Of a DNA stretch of 64,000 bases, positions 26,372-36,506 are shown piece by piece; positions within the stretch are counted from its first letter, which is position 1, and each line of letters begins with the position of its first letter. The DNA is from Paludibacter propionicigenes WB4. Its GTDB lineage: Bacteria > Bacteroidota > Bacteroidia > Bacteroidales > Paludibacteraceae. Under the pieces are notes generated by a model. It did not search any database and had not been told where the DNA came from. It worked only from the letters and a program-made list of their open reading frames with translations. Location: positions 2,356,001 to 2,420,000 of the forward strand of contig NC_014734.1 of NCBI RefSeq assembly GCF_000183135.1. Reading direction: 5' to 3'. The translations under genes and the position numbers were made by a program.

Positions 26372-27328
26372 ATGAAACATTATAAAAAATTATATATCAG
26401 AATCATGAAACAAAATAACTCTAGAACTTTAAAAATGTTGGTCATCTTTACATTAGGTTCTCTGTTTATTGGGCATCTGCAGGCTCAAAACAAGCTTGGA
26501 AATAATCCAACAGTCGTCGCATCAGGGTCGTTGCTTGAACTTGAAAGTCTGAGCAAAGGTCTTCGGTTGCCCCGGATTCAGCTAGATAATGTTAGTGTTT
26601 GGACTTTAGATGGAAGTCCGGTGAGTGGTATGCTCATCTTCAACGAAACCGGAGCTGCTGCCAAAGGTATGTATTATTGGAGTACAGTGGATGCCAAGTG
26701 GTTGCGGCTGGCCAACTCTGAGGATTTAGCTAATCTGATTATACCTACAACTGTTTCCAATACCCTGACAGGTAATACGCTTACTACCATAGTAAATGGA
26801 GTCTCGGCATTGGGTGTAGATATTATTAAAAACAATGCGCTATCTATTGTCAACGGTGTACTTACTTCCACCGTGAATGGCGTAGCAAGTTCCCCAGGAC
26901 TTCAGATATTGGCAGCAGCTGATAACGGCTTAACAGCCACCAATGGCAAAGTACAATTAGGCGGTACACTTATCACCCCTACCACTATTAAGACCTCGTC
27001 AGTCAATACTTTTTCATTGCAAGGTATCCAAACTGGTGATATTTCTACTGACAGTTTGTTGGTCATTGTGCCCGGTACAGGTGTAATACGAAAACTGAGT
27101 GCTACAGGCTTGGAGACTGCTATTTATAAGTCCATTACCTACGCATCTGCCGATGGACAGAAGCAATTTCCAACCCCGGTCACCATTACTGATCCGAAGA
27201 AAATACAGGTATATCGCAACGGTATAAACATTGAATTTATGGGAGTAATTGGCAGTGGGACTATCGACTTGGAAAATCCTGCTTCGTGCTATGTGGACGA
27301 TGAAATTAAAATTATTCAATCGAAATAG
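26372..27328 (+). CDS. Secreted surface protein with fibre-like sequence
   Basis: 318 aa from 26372; the ATG at 26405 (307 aa) puts a cleaner signal peptide first (basic start, then LVIFTLGSLFIG, cut near LQA/Q). The mature start has the Bacteroidota tail-fibre-like block SKGLRLPRIQLDN...LDGSPVSGMLIFNETG...GMYYWSTVDAKWLRL. A Thr/Val/Asn-rich repetitive middle follows, and a C-terminal module (about 255-318) with KKIQVYRNGI and DDEIKII. The same C-terminal module ends the next protein. It is first in a run of surface genes behind the repeat-controlled promoter. Function is unknown; adhesin or fibre subunit is plausible. Confidence 0.7.
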   Translation: MKHYKKLYIRIMKQNNSRTLKMLVIFTLGSLFIGHLQAQNKLGNNPTVVASGSLLELESLSKGLRLPRIQLDNVSVWTLDGSPVSGMLIFNETGAAAKGMYYWSTVDAKWLRLANSEDLANLIIPTTVSNTLTGNTLTTIVNGVSALGVDIIKNNALSIVNGVLTSTVNGVASSPGLQILAAADNGLTATNGKVQLGGTLITPTTIKTSSVNTFSLQGIQTGDISTDSLLVIVPGTGVIRKLSATGLETAIYKSITYASADGQKQFPTPVTITDPKKIQVYRNGINIEFMGVIGSGTIDLENPASCYVDDEIKIIQSK

Positions 27329-27367
27329 TATTTGTAATTAATAGTCAAACAATTTAATTTTTAGAAA

Positions 27368-28078
27368 ATGAAAAAAGTAGTAAAGAAACAAAAAATGAGA
27401 ATTGCAGGCTTGTGCTTTGCAATTGGAATGTCGGCAGCTGTGAATGCACAGACTGTAACCGGAACAAATGTGCTAAAAACAGCAGGGAAAACAAACAGCG
27501 GTACAGCTGCCCCTGTTCGCGTAGTAGACAACAAGGGTACTATCAAGTACTTGCAAGTAAACAATGGTTTGACTCAGATTGTAAACACAACTAATGAGGT
27601 AACCACAACTACCTGGCAATTAGGTGGTACTTTAACTGAAAACACGTATATTGATGCTACAGGAAAGGTTTTTGCCCTGGATGGCCTTGCCGTGGTTACA
27701 TCATCTGATGCTGCTGCGACCACTGCTACTAGTCTACATGGCACGACTAATCCAACTGGATATACCTTGTTGGTACATGATGAAGTAACCGGTGCAGTAA
27801 AAAAGCTGTTATTTTCTGATCTTGTTAAAGGTGGGCAATCATTCGCTCCAATAACCGACGCGACAGTGAACTACACATATACTGATGCCACAGTTCCTGT
27901 TGATGTAAAAAAAATATCTGTATACCGCAACGGTGTTAAGTTAGTGGCTGGAGAAGATTATACAAATGCTGGAACTGTTGGTGCAGTAACCGTAACCATT
28001 AAGAAATCAAATGGTGCTGATCCCGACGACTATGCATTTGTTGTAGGGGACAAAATTGAAATTCAGTGGATTCAATAG
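27368..28078 (+). CDS. Secreted surface protein sharing modules with both neighbours
   Basis: 236 aa. It has a signal peptide (KKVVKKQKMR, then hydrophobic to VNA/Q). After the cleavage site comes VRVVDNKGTIKYL, which is nearly repeated at the start of the next protein (VRVVDNKGTISTI). The C-terminus KKISVYRNGVKL...VGDKIEIQW matches the end of the previous protein. It therefore looks like a linker or subunit sharing interaction modules with both. It lies 39 bp after the upstream gene, and an intrinsic terminator follows, so these two genes form one transcript with the larger fibre gene separate or read through. I recognise no named family. Confidence 0.7.
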   Translation: MKKVVKKQKMRIAGLCFAIGMSAAVNAQTVTGTNVLKTAGKTNSGTAAPVRVVDNKGTIKYLQVNNGLTQIVNTTNEVTTTTWQLGGTLTENTYIDATGKVFALDGLAVVTSSDAAATTATSLHGTTNPTGYTLLVHDEVTGAVKKLLFSDLVKGGQSFAPITDATVNYTYTDATVPVDVKKISVYRNGVKLVAGEDYTNAGTVGAVTVTIKKSNGADPDDYAFVVGDKIEIQWIQ

Positions 28079-28091
28079 AATGCAATCTTTT

Positions 28092-28142
28092 AAAAAAGCT
28101 GTCGCATTAAGGATTGAACCGGATGTGTGCGGCAGCTTTTTT
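28092..28142 (+). terminator. Intrinsic terminator after the two small surface genes
   Basis: The arms AAAAAAGCTGTCGCA (28092-28106) and TGCGGCAGCTTTTTT (28128-28142) pair with one G-U, ending in a T-run. Confidence 0.8.
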
Positions 28143-28257
28143 ATCCATTAGCCCTTACTGAGTTAACCTTATTATATTTAATAGTTATCAACAATGCGAT
28201 AATAATGTCCGGTTCTCCGTTAGCTGGACATACAAAATAAACTTAATATAAAGCAAA

Positions 28258-30954
28258 ATGAAGAGTTTTATTTACAACAAGCCCATATATTTACTATTGT
28301 TTAACATCCTTTTGTCCTGTTCATATATGGGGGCTCAAGTACGCGTGGTCGATAACAAAGGAACTATTTCCACTATACCCATTAATTGGACTCGTGTTAC
28401 GGGTACCACGAAAGATATTTACAATACAGACTTGGGAAACGTAGGTGTAGGAATAGTTAAACCTATGGCCACATTCCACAATTCCGGATCAACTATTTTG
28501 GGGGCTAAAGCGGGTAATACAACGCTATCTTCAAGTGCTGCTTTAATATATGCCGACTATACCGTTTTCAATTATTCGGCATCTACTTCAGGTGTTACCC
28601 TAAGCCTTCCTGCCACGATGACGGATGCGACTGCAGGTAGACTTATTACCATCACAAACACGGGGACTACCAATGGCTTCGATGTTTCTTTTTCCGCAGG
28701 TGCTGTGGTTACCCTGCCCGTGGGATATGCCCAATCTTTTGTTTGGAATGGCACCGTATGGACTCCTCAATCATCACCGGTAGCCTTATCCGTCCCCATC
28801 AGCGGGCTGACAGCAGCTACCAAGAATAATAGCATTGATAATACCAATTATACTCAGACTTGGAACTGGAGTACAGCTACCACGCAAAGTCCTTTGGCAC
28901 TGAGTGCTCCTGCTTTGACAGATGGTAATTTGCTATCGATAAGTGGTGGTGCAGCTAGTATGATCGGAAATTTACTTAAGGTCAACGGGGCTTCAACCTA
29001 TTATGGTAATGCAGGAGTTTGGTTCAACTTTAGCGGTGATCATATTGGCCATGGTTTTTATTTATCCGATATGACTACGAAAGGGAATGCAATGAGAATT
29101 TGGGCTGAGAACGTAACTACGGGAAATGCTTTAAATATAACCGGTGGTAGTGCTCTGACTACGGGTTCGCTTATCAATGCCACAGCGGCAGTAGCTGCAA
29201 CCACCACCAAAGGTCTTTTGAATATAGCCAATACGGCAGCATCCACTACCGGGACTGTGGCCACTATTCAGGCCAACAGCACAGCAGGTTCAGGCCTTAC
29301 CGTGCTGGCCAACGGGAATGTAGGAGTTGGAACTTCTGCTCCTACAGCTGCGCTACATTTACAAGCCGGAACGGCTACAGCCGGAACAGCTCCATTGAAA
29401 TTAAGCTCAGGCGCTAACCTCACCACAGCCGAAAGCGGAGCCGTGGAGTTTGATGGTAGCCATTTTTACGGCACAGCCGGCACCAACCGCCTGACGCTGG
29501 ATAACTCAGCCCTGACCGGTATAGCCGGTGGTGCGGCACAAGCGCAGACTGTTGACAACTCTATTTCGGCACTCACTAAGGGTATGACCGTAACCTGGGT
29601 TCCGACAGCCAGTAACACAGCTGCCGACCCTACGCTGGCGGTGGGAACCGCAACGGCTACAACCGTAAAGAAATCAGGAACAGCATCACTGGCGGCAAAT
29701 GATATTGCGCTGGGTGTGGCAGCTACCGCTGTGTATGATGGCACCAACTGGCAACTACAGAATCCGCAGTCAGCCACAGCCTGGTCGCTCACCGGAAATG
29801 GCGGCACTACCGCCGCTACTAATTTTATGGGTACTACCGATGATAAAGATGTGGTATTTAAGCGTAATGGTATACTGGCTGGTTTGCTGAATTTGTCAAG
29901 TTCTAACACCAGCTGGGGAGTAGATGCATTTAATACTACTGCTACTGGAACTTACAATTCAGTATTCGGATATCAGGCTCTTAAAAGCCTTACTTCCGGT
30001 AATGGCAACTCTGCCTTTGGTCGTAGAGCGCTCACAAATAATACTACTGGTTATGGTAATCTGGCTGTAGGTTCTCAGGCTTTGCAGTCCAATACCACCG
30101 GAAGTAGTAATACTGCTGTTGGTCAAGGTGCACTGTTTAACACTACCACTGGAAGCAATAATATCGCTATCGGTGCTAATGCTCAGGTTCTTACTACTAC
30201 TAATGATAACCAGTTGAGCATTGGTAATTCCATTTATGGGTTGGGTATGGGTACGGCTACACCAAAAATCGGTATTGGGCTAAATGCTCCTACAGCTGCT
30301 CTGCACTTGTTAGCCGGAACGGCTTCAGCCGGTACAGCTCCCTTGAAATTAACGTCATCAGGAACGGCGGTTCTACTTACTACACCTGAAACAGGTGCAA
30401 TTGAGTTTGATGGCACTCATTTATACTGTACTATTGGCACTACCCGATACCAGCTCGACCAACAGAATTCTATATCTGGAGAAATTAAAATATGGGCAGG
30501 GACTACTACTGCTACTACCCTACCTGCAGGATGGCTTGTCTGCGATGGTTCTGCTATATCTCGTACTACTTATGCTAATCTATTCTTAGTACTAGGTACT
30601 ACTTATGGCGCGGGAGATGGTTCTACTACATTTAATCTCCCAAACTTAAAGGGTAGAGTTCCTGTAGGGTATGATGGATCACAGACTGAGTTTAATGCCT
30701 TAAATAAAACTGGCGGCGAAAAGACTCATACCTTGACTATTGCTGAAATGCCAAGCCATAATCATTATAATGGTAATGGTGGTTACAACGTTTTATTATC
30801 GTATGGTGGTGGTGCTAACACGACTGATGGCTTAGATAATACTGGTGGTGAACCCGATGTCCACAATTTTGGTTATGAGCAAAATGCAGGTGGTGGTCAG
30901 GCACATAACAATTTGCAACCGTACATTGTATTGAATTATATAATTAAATACTGA
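28258..30954 (+). CDS. Large secreted fibre protein with phage tail-collar C-terminus
   Basis: 898 aa. The signal peptide ends near YMGAQ and is followed by VRVVDNKGTI. The body is low-complexity Thr/Ala/Gly-rich. Residues about 360-390 and 680-710 repeat an APTAALHL.AGTA.AGTAPLKL unit. Residues about 560-665 carry head-type repeats (SVFGYQAL, SAFGRRAL, LAVGSQAL, TAVGQGAL, IAIGANA) like trimeric adhesin heads. The C-terminal 160 residues are a phage tail-collar domain (WLVCDGSAISRTTYANLF, FNLPNLKGRVPVGYD, EMPSHNH), as in microcystin-dependent-protein relatives. It is probably a trimeric extracellular fibre with a collar tip. There are no other phage genes nearby. Confidence 0.85.
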   Translation: MKSFIYNKPIYLLLFNILLSCSYMGAQVRVVDNKGTISTIPINWTRVTGTTKDIYNTDLGNVGVGIVKPMATFHNSGSTILGAKAGNTTLSSSAALIYADYTVFNYSASTSGVTLSLPATMTDATAGRLITITNTGTTNGFDVSFSAGAVVTLPVGYAQSFVWNGTVWTPQSSPVALSVPISGLTAATKNNSIDNTNYTQTWNWSTATTQSPLALSAPALTDGNLLSISGGAASMIGNLLKVNGASTYYGNAGVWFNFSGDHIGHGFYLSDMTTKGNAMRIWAENVTTGNALNITGGSALTTGSLINATAAVAATTTKGLLNIANTAASTTGTVATIQANSTAGSGLTVLANGNVGVGTSAPTAALHLQAGTATAGTAPLKLSSGANLTTAESGAVEFDGSHFYGTAGTNRLTLDNSALTGIAGGAAQAQTVDNSISALTKGMTVTWVPTASNTAADPTLAVGTATATTVKKSGTASLAANDIALGVAATAVYDGTNWQLQNPQSATAWSLTGNGGTTAATNFMGTTDDKDVVFKRNGILAGLLNLSSSNTSWGVDAFNTTATGTYNSVFGYQALKSLTSGNGNSAFGRRALTNNTTGYGNLAVGSQALQSNTTGSSNTAVGQGALFNTTTGSNNIAIGANAQVLTTTNDNQLSIGNSIYGLGMGTATPKIGIGLNAPTAALHLLAGTASAGTAPLKLTSSGTAVLLTTPETGAIEFDGTHLYCTIGTTRYQLDQQNSISGEIKIWAGTTTATTLPAGWLVCDGSAISRTTYANLFLVLGTTYGAGDGSTTFNLPNLKGRVPVGYDGSQTEFNALNKTGGEKTHTLTIAEMPSHNHYNGNGGYNVLLSYGGGANTTDGLDNTGGEPDVHNFGYEQNAGGGQAHNNLQPYIVLNYIIKY

Positions 30955-31065
30955 AATGATAGACACGATTCCAATTCATTGCCTTGTTGTCGGCACAGGA
31001 GCTAAGACAAAATAATTAAAACAGTAAGTTACTTTCATGTAAATTTATATTTAAACAATTACCTG

Positions 31066-33048
31066 ATGAAACGAAGACAATTGATCCTATGGTGCATCGT
31101 GTTACAGTTATTGGCCATTACGGTTATACATGCTCAGACTACAACTGGGGAGTATAACAGCGGGAATAGTTATATATTGCCCAATTCGCCATCCAGTACA
31201 CTATTTACCCAAACATGGGGAAAGCAAACAGGACTGGATTTCGTGAATGGAACTTCCGGTATAATTATTAATAATGGCGCGGTGTGGTATACAGGCAATT
31301 TTCAGAATAACGGTAGCGTAAGTTATGACCGCACGTTGACGCATTATCCAGCCTTGAGTTACTTTAGCGGTACTACGGCACAGACTATCTCAGGTACTGG
31401 CAGCACCTTGTTTCACAATGTCTCGTTTCAGGGGAACTCTTTCAACTTGCAGCAGGATATTCATATTGATAGTTTGATAGACTTTGAATCGGGTATAATT
31501 ACGTCATCACAAACCAGCCTTGTGGTACCAACAAACTCAGTGTTGATGCTGGCCGGCTCATCATGGCTCAATGCCTCGGATGCTTGCTTTGTAGATGGAT
31601 TTGTTCAAAAAACAGGTAACACGGCTTTTACATTTCCCATAGGCAACGGGGGGTATTTTCGTCCGGCTGGCATTGCGGCTCCCGCTGTAACCACCGATGT
31701 GTTTAGTGCTCGCTATCTGTATGCCGATCCCTCTTCGGTAGGCTATACACGTACTAATAAAGCCAATGGTGTGGGCGTGGTAAGCAATAAAGAATACTGG
31801 ATTATCCAGCGGACTACCGGAAGTTCAACTCCGTCTGTCACCTTAACCTGGAATACCAGCAAGACAAGTGCTTCCGTACCTACCGACTTGAGTAAAGTGC
31901 AGGTAGTGCGCTGGAACGGTACCCAATGGATCAGCGAAGGAAATGTTTCGACTACCGGCGACGCCACCGCAGGGTCGGTCACAGCCAATGTCACGGGTTA
32001 CGGGGTGTTTACGCTGGCATCGGTAGTGAGCAAAGTAATAGCTATAAACGACCTCTACACGATGGTGCAGAATTCATCACTAAATGGAAGTGTGGCTTTA
32101 AATGATACGGTGACTGGTGGAGTGAATAACTGGTCGGAGACTGTCAATCCTCAACACGGTAGCCTGACGATGCAAACGAATGGTGCCATTACCTACACGC
32201 CAAATGCTGATTATAACGGCACGGACAGTTTCACCTATATTCTGACTGATGCGTTTGGGAATAGTTCTTCGGCTAAAGCTACGATCACGATCAAACCGAT
32301 ATCGGGTTATCTGCTTGTAAACAAACATTCGAGCGAACCGGTGTTGCAAGGCGACGGAACATTTACCTGGAAATATTTTATTACCCTGGCTAATGTACAA
32401 ACTACCCCCATTGATTCTGTCCATGTGACGGATGATCTGAGCAAAGTGTTTGCGAGTCCGATCACCTTTGCTGTTACCAGTATTACGGCTACCGGCAATT
32501 TGAATGCCAACGGATTGTATGATGGGACTAACCATACAAATTTGTTGTTGGATGTGAGTTCATTGGCTGCCAACACAAAAGATTCCGTCACGATTGAATT
32601 AAAAGTAGATCCACATGAATATGTTGGCAAGGTATATAGTCAGGCGGAGTTTGATGGAACGATAGGCGTATTGGGTGTAGTGAGCAACCTGCTTACGGAT
32701 GATCCTGCTAATACAAGTAGTACGGCAACACGACGTCCGACAGAGACTATCATACCGATGATTGAGATTAAAATTCCTAATGCATTTTCACCCAATCATG
32801 ATGGGTTTAACGATATGTTTGTGATTTCACACGCAAGTGATGTAACACTGAGTTTCGAAGTGTTTAACCGTTGGGGAGTCCGGGTGTACAAAAACAGCAG
32901 TTATCAGAATGAGTGGGACGGAAAAGGTACGGGAACTTTACTCGGAAGCGACTTACCTGAAGGTACCTACTATTATGTGGTAGGAACGACTCATCAGATT
33001 ACACATGAGTTGAAAAAATATTCAGGATTTATCACGCTTAAGCGATAA
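31066..33048 (+). CDS. T9SS cargo with type-B (gliding-motility-type) C-terminal sorting domain
   Basis: 660 aa with signal peptide (to IHA/Q). Residues about 325-410 form an Ig/cadherin-like domain (ALNDTVTGG...GAITYTPNADYNGTDSFTYILTD). A second beta-rich domain with LVNKHSSEPV...VHVTDDLSKV follows (about 410-540). The last ~90 residues are the CHU_C/type-B sorting domain (IPNAFSPNHDGFNDMF, FEVFNRWGVRVYK, LPEGTYYYVV, KYSGFITLKR). Such proteins cross the outer membrane through the type IX system. The adjacent PorP/SprF-like protein is the expected secretion partner. It is probably a surface adhesin or the anchor of the upstream fibre. Confidence 0.92.
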   Translation: MKRRQLILWCIVLQLLAITVIHAQTTTGEYNSGNSYILPNSPSSTLFTQTWGKQTGLDFVNGTSGIIINNGAVWYTGNFQNNGSVSYDRTLTHYPALSYFSGTTAQTISGTGSTLFHNVSFQGNSFNLQQDIHIDSLIDFESGIITSSQTSLVVPTNSVLMLAGSSWLNASDACFVDGFVQKTGNTAFTFPIGNGGYFRPAGIAAPAVTTDVFSARYLYADPSSVGYTRTNKANGVGVVSNKEYWIIQRTTGSSTPSVTLTWNTSKTSASVPTDLSKVQVVRWNGTQWISEGNVSTTGDATAGSVTANVTGYGVFTLASVVSKVIAINDLYTMVQNSSLNGSVALNDTVTGGVNNWSETVNPQHGSLTMQTNGAITYTPNADYNGTDSFTYILTDAFGNSSSAKATITIKPISGYLLVNKHSSEPVLQGDGTFTWKYFITLANVQTTPIDSVHVTDDLSKVFASPITFAVTSITATGNLNANGLYDGTNHTNLLLDVSSLAANTKDSVTIELKVDPHEYVGKVYSQAEFDGTIGVLGVVSNLLTDDPANTSSTATRRPTETIIPMIEIKIPNAFSPNHDGFNDMFVISHASDVTLSFEVFNRWGVRVYKNSSYQNEWDGKGTGTLLGSDLPEGTYYYVVGTTHQITHELKKYSGFITLKR

Positions 33049-33109
33049 GCACATCACACTAAGTGAGAAGTGAAACGGTCAACTAATCAATACTTAATGC
33101 ACAGCTACA

Positions 33110-34093
33110 ATGGCAATTTTAATTTATAAAAAGATTTTCAGGAGGAGTTATAGTTTTGAAATACGGCTTTTGTCTGTAGTACTCGCAAGTTTGCTCTGTA
33201 CCTGCAATTTACTAAAAGCCCAACAAGAGCCCATGTATTCGCAATATATGTTTAACATGCTGCATATTAATCCTGCTTATGCCGGAAGCCGTGCAACCGA
33301 TAATATTACCCTGCTGTACCGCAACCAGTGGGTGGGTCTGGCGGGAGCTCCCAGAACGGGTACCTTCTCGTGGGACCGACGTGCAGATGATAGTAATGTG
33401 GGATATGGATTGGAAGTGTATAGCGATAAGTTAGGCATTGAAACAACAACCGGGCTTCAAGCTTTTTATTCGTACCATCTGCCGTTTGAAAATTCATATC
33501 TGTCGCTGGGACTTAGTGGAGGATTTCTCAACTACAAAGTTGCCTATAGCGAAGCGGTGACAAACACGGGTGGAGATCCCGTGTATCAGACTGACATAAA
33601 CAGTTGGTTACCTACAGCAGGATTCGGTATGGTGTATGTTACACCTGTTTGGTATGTAGGTCTTTCTATTCCGGCATTATTAAATACCAAAGTTAGCGCA
33701 AAAGGAACTGTTACCTCTAGTGGATTTGGAGCAAACAACCATTATTTTTTAACTGGGGGGTATGATTTTGTTTTAGACGAAAATATGAAATTGAAACCTT
33801 CGGTAATGATTAAAGCAGTTAAAGGATCACCTGTGCAGTATGACATTAATACCATGTGGTGGTTTAAGGATAAACTAGGGTTAGGCGTAAGTTATAGACA
33901 TGCTGATGCGGTAGTGGGCTTGTTGGAAGTTCAGATCACTCCAAAATTACGGCTAGGTTACTCCTATGATTATACTATTTCTGATTTTCGCACATACAAT
34001 CAGGGAACGCACGAGCTGATGCTACGTTGGGAGATTCCGAATTCTAAATGTAAAACATGTGATGACCAAAAAAAAGCATTTTCCGTAAATTAA
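33110..34093 (+). CDS. PorP/SprF family outer-membrane protein
   Basis: 327 aa. After a signal peptide ending near LLKA/Q the protein shows the family start (EPMYSQYMFNMLHINPAYAGSR), the block LLYRNQWVGLAGAP.TGTFSWDRR and a beta-barrel composition to the end (LGLGVSYRHAD, LRLGYSYDYTISDFRTYNQGTHELML in parts). In Flavobacterium, SprF is needed for secretion of its neighbouring type-B cargo SprB. Here the neighbour upstream is exactly such a type-B cargo, 61 bp away. It likely receives or anchors that cargo at the outer membrane. Confidence 0.93.
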   Translation: MAILIYKKIFRRSYSFEIRLLSVVLASLLCTCNLLKAQQEPMYSQYMFNMLHINPAYAGSRATDNITLLYRNQWVGLAGAPRTGTFSWDRRADDSNVGYGLEVYSDKLGIETTTGLQAFYSYHLPFENSYLSLGLSGGFLNYKVAYSEAVTNTGGDPVYQTDINSWLPTAGFGMVYVTPVWYVGLSIPALLNTKVSAKGTVTSSGFGANNHYFLTGGYDFVLDENMKLKPSVMIKAVKGSPVQYDINTMWWFKDKLGLGVSYRHADAVVGLLEVQITPKLRLGYSYDYTISDFRTYNQGTHELMLRWEIPNSKCKTCDDQKKAFSVN

Positions 34094-34268
34094 TAGACAG
34101 TAAAGAATCCATCTCAAGAAACTGACACTGTCTCTATATCTAAATTGTTGAACATTCGTATTCACGATTAAGATTTTCTGAATATTTTGTGAAAATATAG
34201 AACAACTCATGTTCGTGCACTTATTTGAAAAATTAATGTTTTGTTAATCATGTCTCAATATATATAAA

Positions 34269-36506
34269 ATGAAAATGACTACTGTGAGAGCTATTGTTTT
34301 AATTATACTGGCGTTTGTAAGTATTCTCGGACTTTCCGTTAATGGTCAAACAACAACCGAAGGTGTCTCGCTGAGTGCATCCGGTGTAATAAAGAAAGGT
34401 GATGATGCTTATAAGGTGTCAAATCTCACCTTGGCCGAAGCTTATTATAAACAATACATAACCGTTACGTCGGAATCGGAAGTACCTGCCATCGTCTGGT
34501 TGAAACTGGCAGACTGTTACTGGCAGCTGCGGGAATTTGATAAGTGCTTAACGATGTACGAATCAATGTTCAAATACAACCATCCAAAATTAGGAAACAA
34601 AGATAACATCCGGCTGTCTGAACTGTATGCACGGACAAAAGATTATGCCAATGCTTACAAATGGCTAAAAGGAATACCTGGCTATGAGCTGAAAGCAGAG
34701 GGATATAATGACAAAAAAAAGCGAATAGAAATGGAAAAGGACTCTGATTGTTGGGAAGTTACCAGATTAGATATCAATCCGAACTATCGGATGTTTGCCC
34801 CTACCCTAGTTGACAGTGTTCTCCTTTTTAGCAGCAACCGCCCCTCTGTACCCAAAAATCAATCTGCCGACTGGAATGGCATCGCTGCTAGTCAGCTCTG
34901 GCAGATTAGCTTAACACCCGGCCCAAAAGAAACCGGGTCGACCACACAGCCTCCACACGATCGTATGGAATTTGTAAAGAATGAGGTGATAAAGAAAAGA
35001 TTGGCCGGTGTATATGAAATAGCGGATGTGGCTGTGCAACGGAGAGATCGATATGCTTATAAAATCAGGCAGTCTCTTGTTCTGGATGAAAAGTTTGAAG
35101 GTAAACCTGTGGCCGGATTTGAGAATTCACGCTATCAAGCTCTTTCTGTTTCGCTTGATAGTGATCGGGACATTTATTTCTCGGCTACTGATAAAAATGA
35201 TAATGTTCGTTTGAAAGAGGGAAAATACACGGGAGCCGAAGTGACAAATATTAAGGAGATAAACCTGGGTAAGTGGGGCGGTATTTATGCTTCTATGCAT
35301 CCTGCCGTAAATCAAAAAGGAACAGTGCTTGTTTTCAGCAGTGATCAAACAGGTGGTCGGGGCGGATATGATCTTTACGTTAGTATCCGAAAGGACAAAA
35401 CACAGGAATGGAGTACCCCCCAAAATTTATCTTCATTCAATACAGCAGGTAACGAGGTGTTTCCAACGATTACGCCCGATGGCTATCTCTACTTTAGCAG
35501 CGATGGCATGGCAGGATTAGGCGGATTGGACATTTACAGAATCAACCTGACCGATGTGTTGGATAATAAAGGAGCTGTAGAGCATTTAAGTGCTCCGATT
35601 AATAGTGCGGCAGATGATTATGGGTGGGCACAGTATAAAGATAACCAATCAGGTTATTTTACGTCGGATCGTGTGCAGTCCAATGACAATATCTACAATT
35701 TTCATTATATACCCAAAGTAACAATTTTTGGCACAGTGAAAAATAAACTTACAGACCTTCCCATTCCTAATGCAACCGTTTTTGTATATGATAAGCAAAA
35801 GGAGAAGGTATATGTACAGAAAACAAATAAACAGGGAAATTATACAGCACGTGTAAGCAAAGGAGGAGATGCGTATGTAAAGGCAATTATAAATCCTTAC
35901 GATACAGTTTTTCAGAATACGGTTTTTAATGAATCTAGTCATGGTATATTGATACGCAACTGTACAAATGACACACCTGGTAGTGAACTGTTTTTGAATA
36001 AATTGAGTCTTGGTACTGCTTGGCAGATGGATACTATTTATTATGATTTTGACAAATGGGATATTCAACCTGTTGCGTATTCGATGCTTGATAGCATAGT
36101 TTCTCTGTTAAAGTCGTACACGATGATGCACGTTGAAATAGCTTCGTATACCGATAAACGAGGGACGGTTGAGTATAATCTCTGGCTTTCGCAGCAACGT
36201 GCCAATGCTGTGGTAAACTACATTGTACGACAAGGAGTAGATGCGGGTCGCATAAAGGCGCGGGGATATGGTAAGAATCGGTTGATTGTTGGAGATCCCA
36301 GCGATATCTCCGACAGAGAGAAAATCGATCAGATCAACCGCCGATCTGAAATAAAAGTCACCGGATTTGAGTATACTCCAGATAAGTCTATGCAACCTGT
36401 TTCTGACAACACAAAATACAAGCAGGGCGAGGTGATTGATCCAAACTCTTTGCCCGACAATTTCTTTGCTCCCGAATTTCCTTTTCCGGAAAATCAAAAA
36501 AAGTAG
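34269..36506 (+). CDS. PorE-like OmpA protein (TPR, PD40 repeats, CarboxypepD_reg, OmpA)
   Basis: 745 aa with signal peptide. The order is TPR-like helices (about 35-150), PD40/WD40-like blades (LVFSSDQTGGRGGYDLYVS, YLYFSSDGMAGLGGLDIYR), a carboxypeptidase-regulatory-like beta-sandwich (about 490-560, GTVKNKLTDLPIPNATVFVYD) and a C-terminal OmpA peptidoglycan-binding domain (YYDFDKWDIQP...YTDKRGTVEYNLWLSQQRA). This is the architecture of PorE, which ties the T9SS trans-envelope complex to peptidoglycan. Paralogues next to PorP/SprF genes are common in Bacteroidota. With the two genes upstream it completes a cargo-receiver-anchor set on a mobile island. Confidence 0.9.
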   Translation: MKMTTVRAIVLIILAFVSILGLSVNGQTTTEGVSLSASGVIKKGDDAYKVSNLTLAEAYYKQYITVTSESEVPAIVWLKLADCYWQLREFDKCLTMYESMFKYNHPKLGNKDNIRLSELYARTKDYANAYKWLKGIPGYELKAEGYNDKKKRIEMEKDSDCWEVTRLDINPNYRMFAPTLVDSVLLFSSNRPSVPKNQSADWNGIAASQLWQISLTPGPKETGSTTQPPHDRMEFVKNEVIKKRLAGVYEIADVAVQRRDRYAYKIRQSLVLDEKFEGKPVAGFENSRYQALSVSLDSDRDIYFSATDKNDNVRLKEGKYTGAEVTNIKEINLGKWGGIYASMHPAVNQKGTVLVFSSDQTGGRGGYDLYVSIRKDKTQEWSTPQNLSSFNTAGNEVFPTITPDGYLYFSSDGMAGLGGLDIYRINLTDVLDNKGAVEHLSAPINSAADDYGWAQYKDNQSGYFTSDRVQSNDNIYNFHYIPKVTIFGTVKNKLTDLPIPNATVFVYDKQKEKVYVQKTNKQGNYTARVSKGGDAYVKAIINPYDTVFQNTVFNESSHGILIRNCTNDTPGSELFLNKLSLGTAWQMDTIYYDFDKWDIQPVAYSMLDSIVSLLKSYTMMHVEIASYTDKRGTVEYNLWLSQQRANAVVNYIVRQGVDAGRIKARGYGKNRLIVGDPSDISDREKIDQINRRSEIKVTGFEYTPDKSMQPVSDNTKYKQGEVIDPNSLPDNFFAPEFPFPENQKK

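Noticed and set aside
28258-30954. Prophage, because of the tail-collar domain
   Set aside because: No capsid, terminase, portal, tape-measure or lysis gene lies anywhere near. The protein has a signal peptide and T9SS neighbours, and collar domains are common in secreted Bacteroidota proteins.
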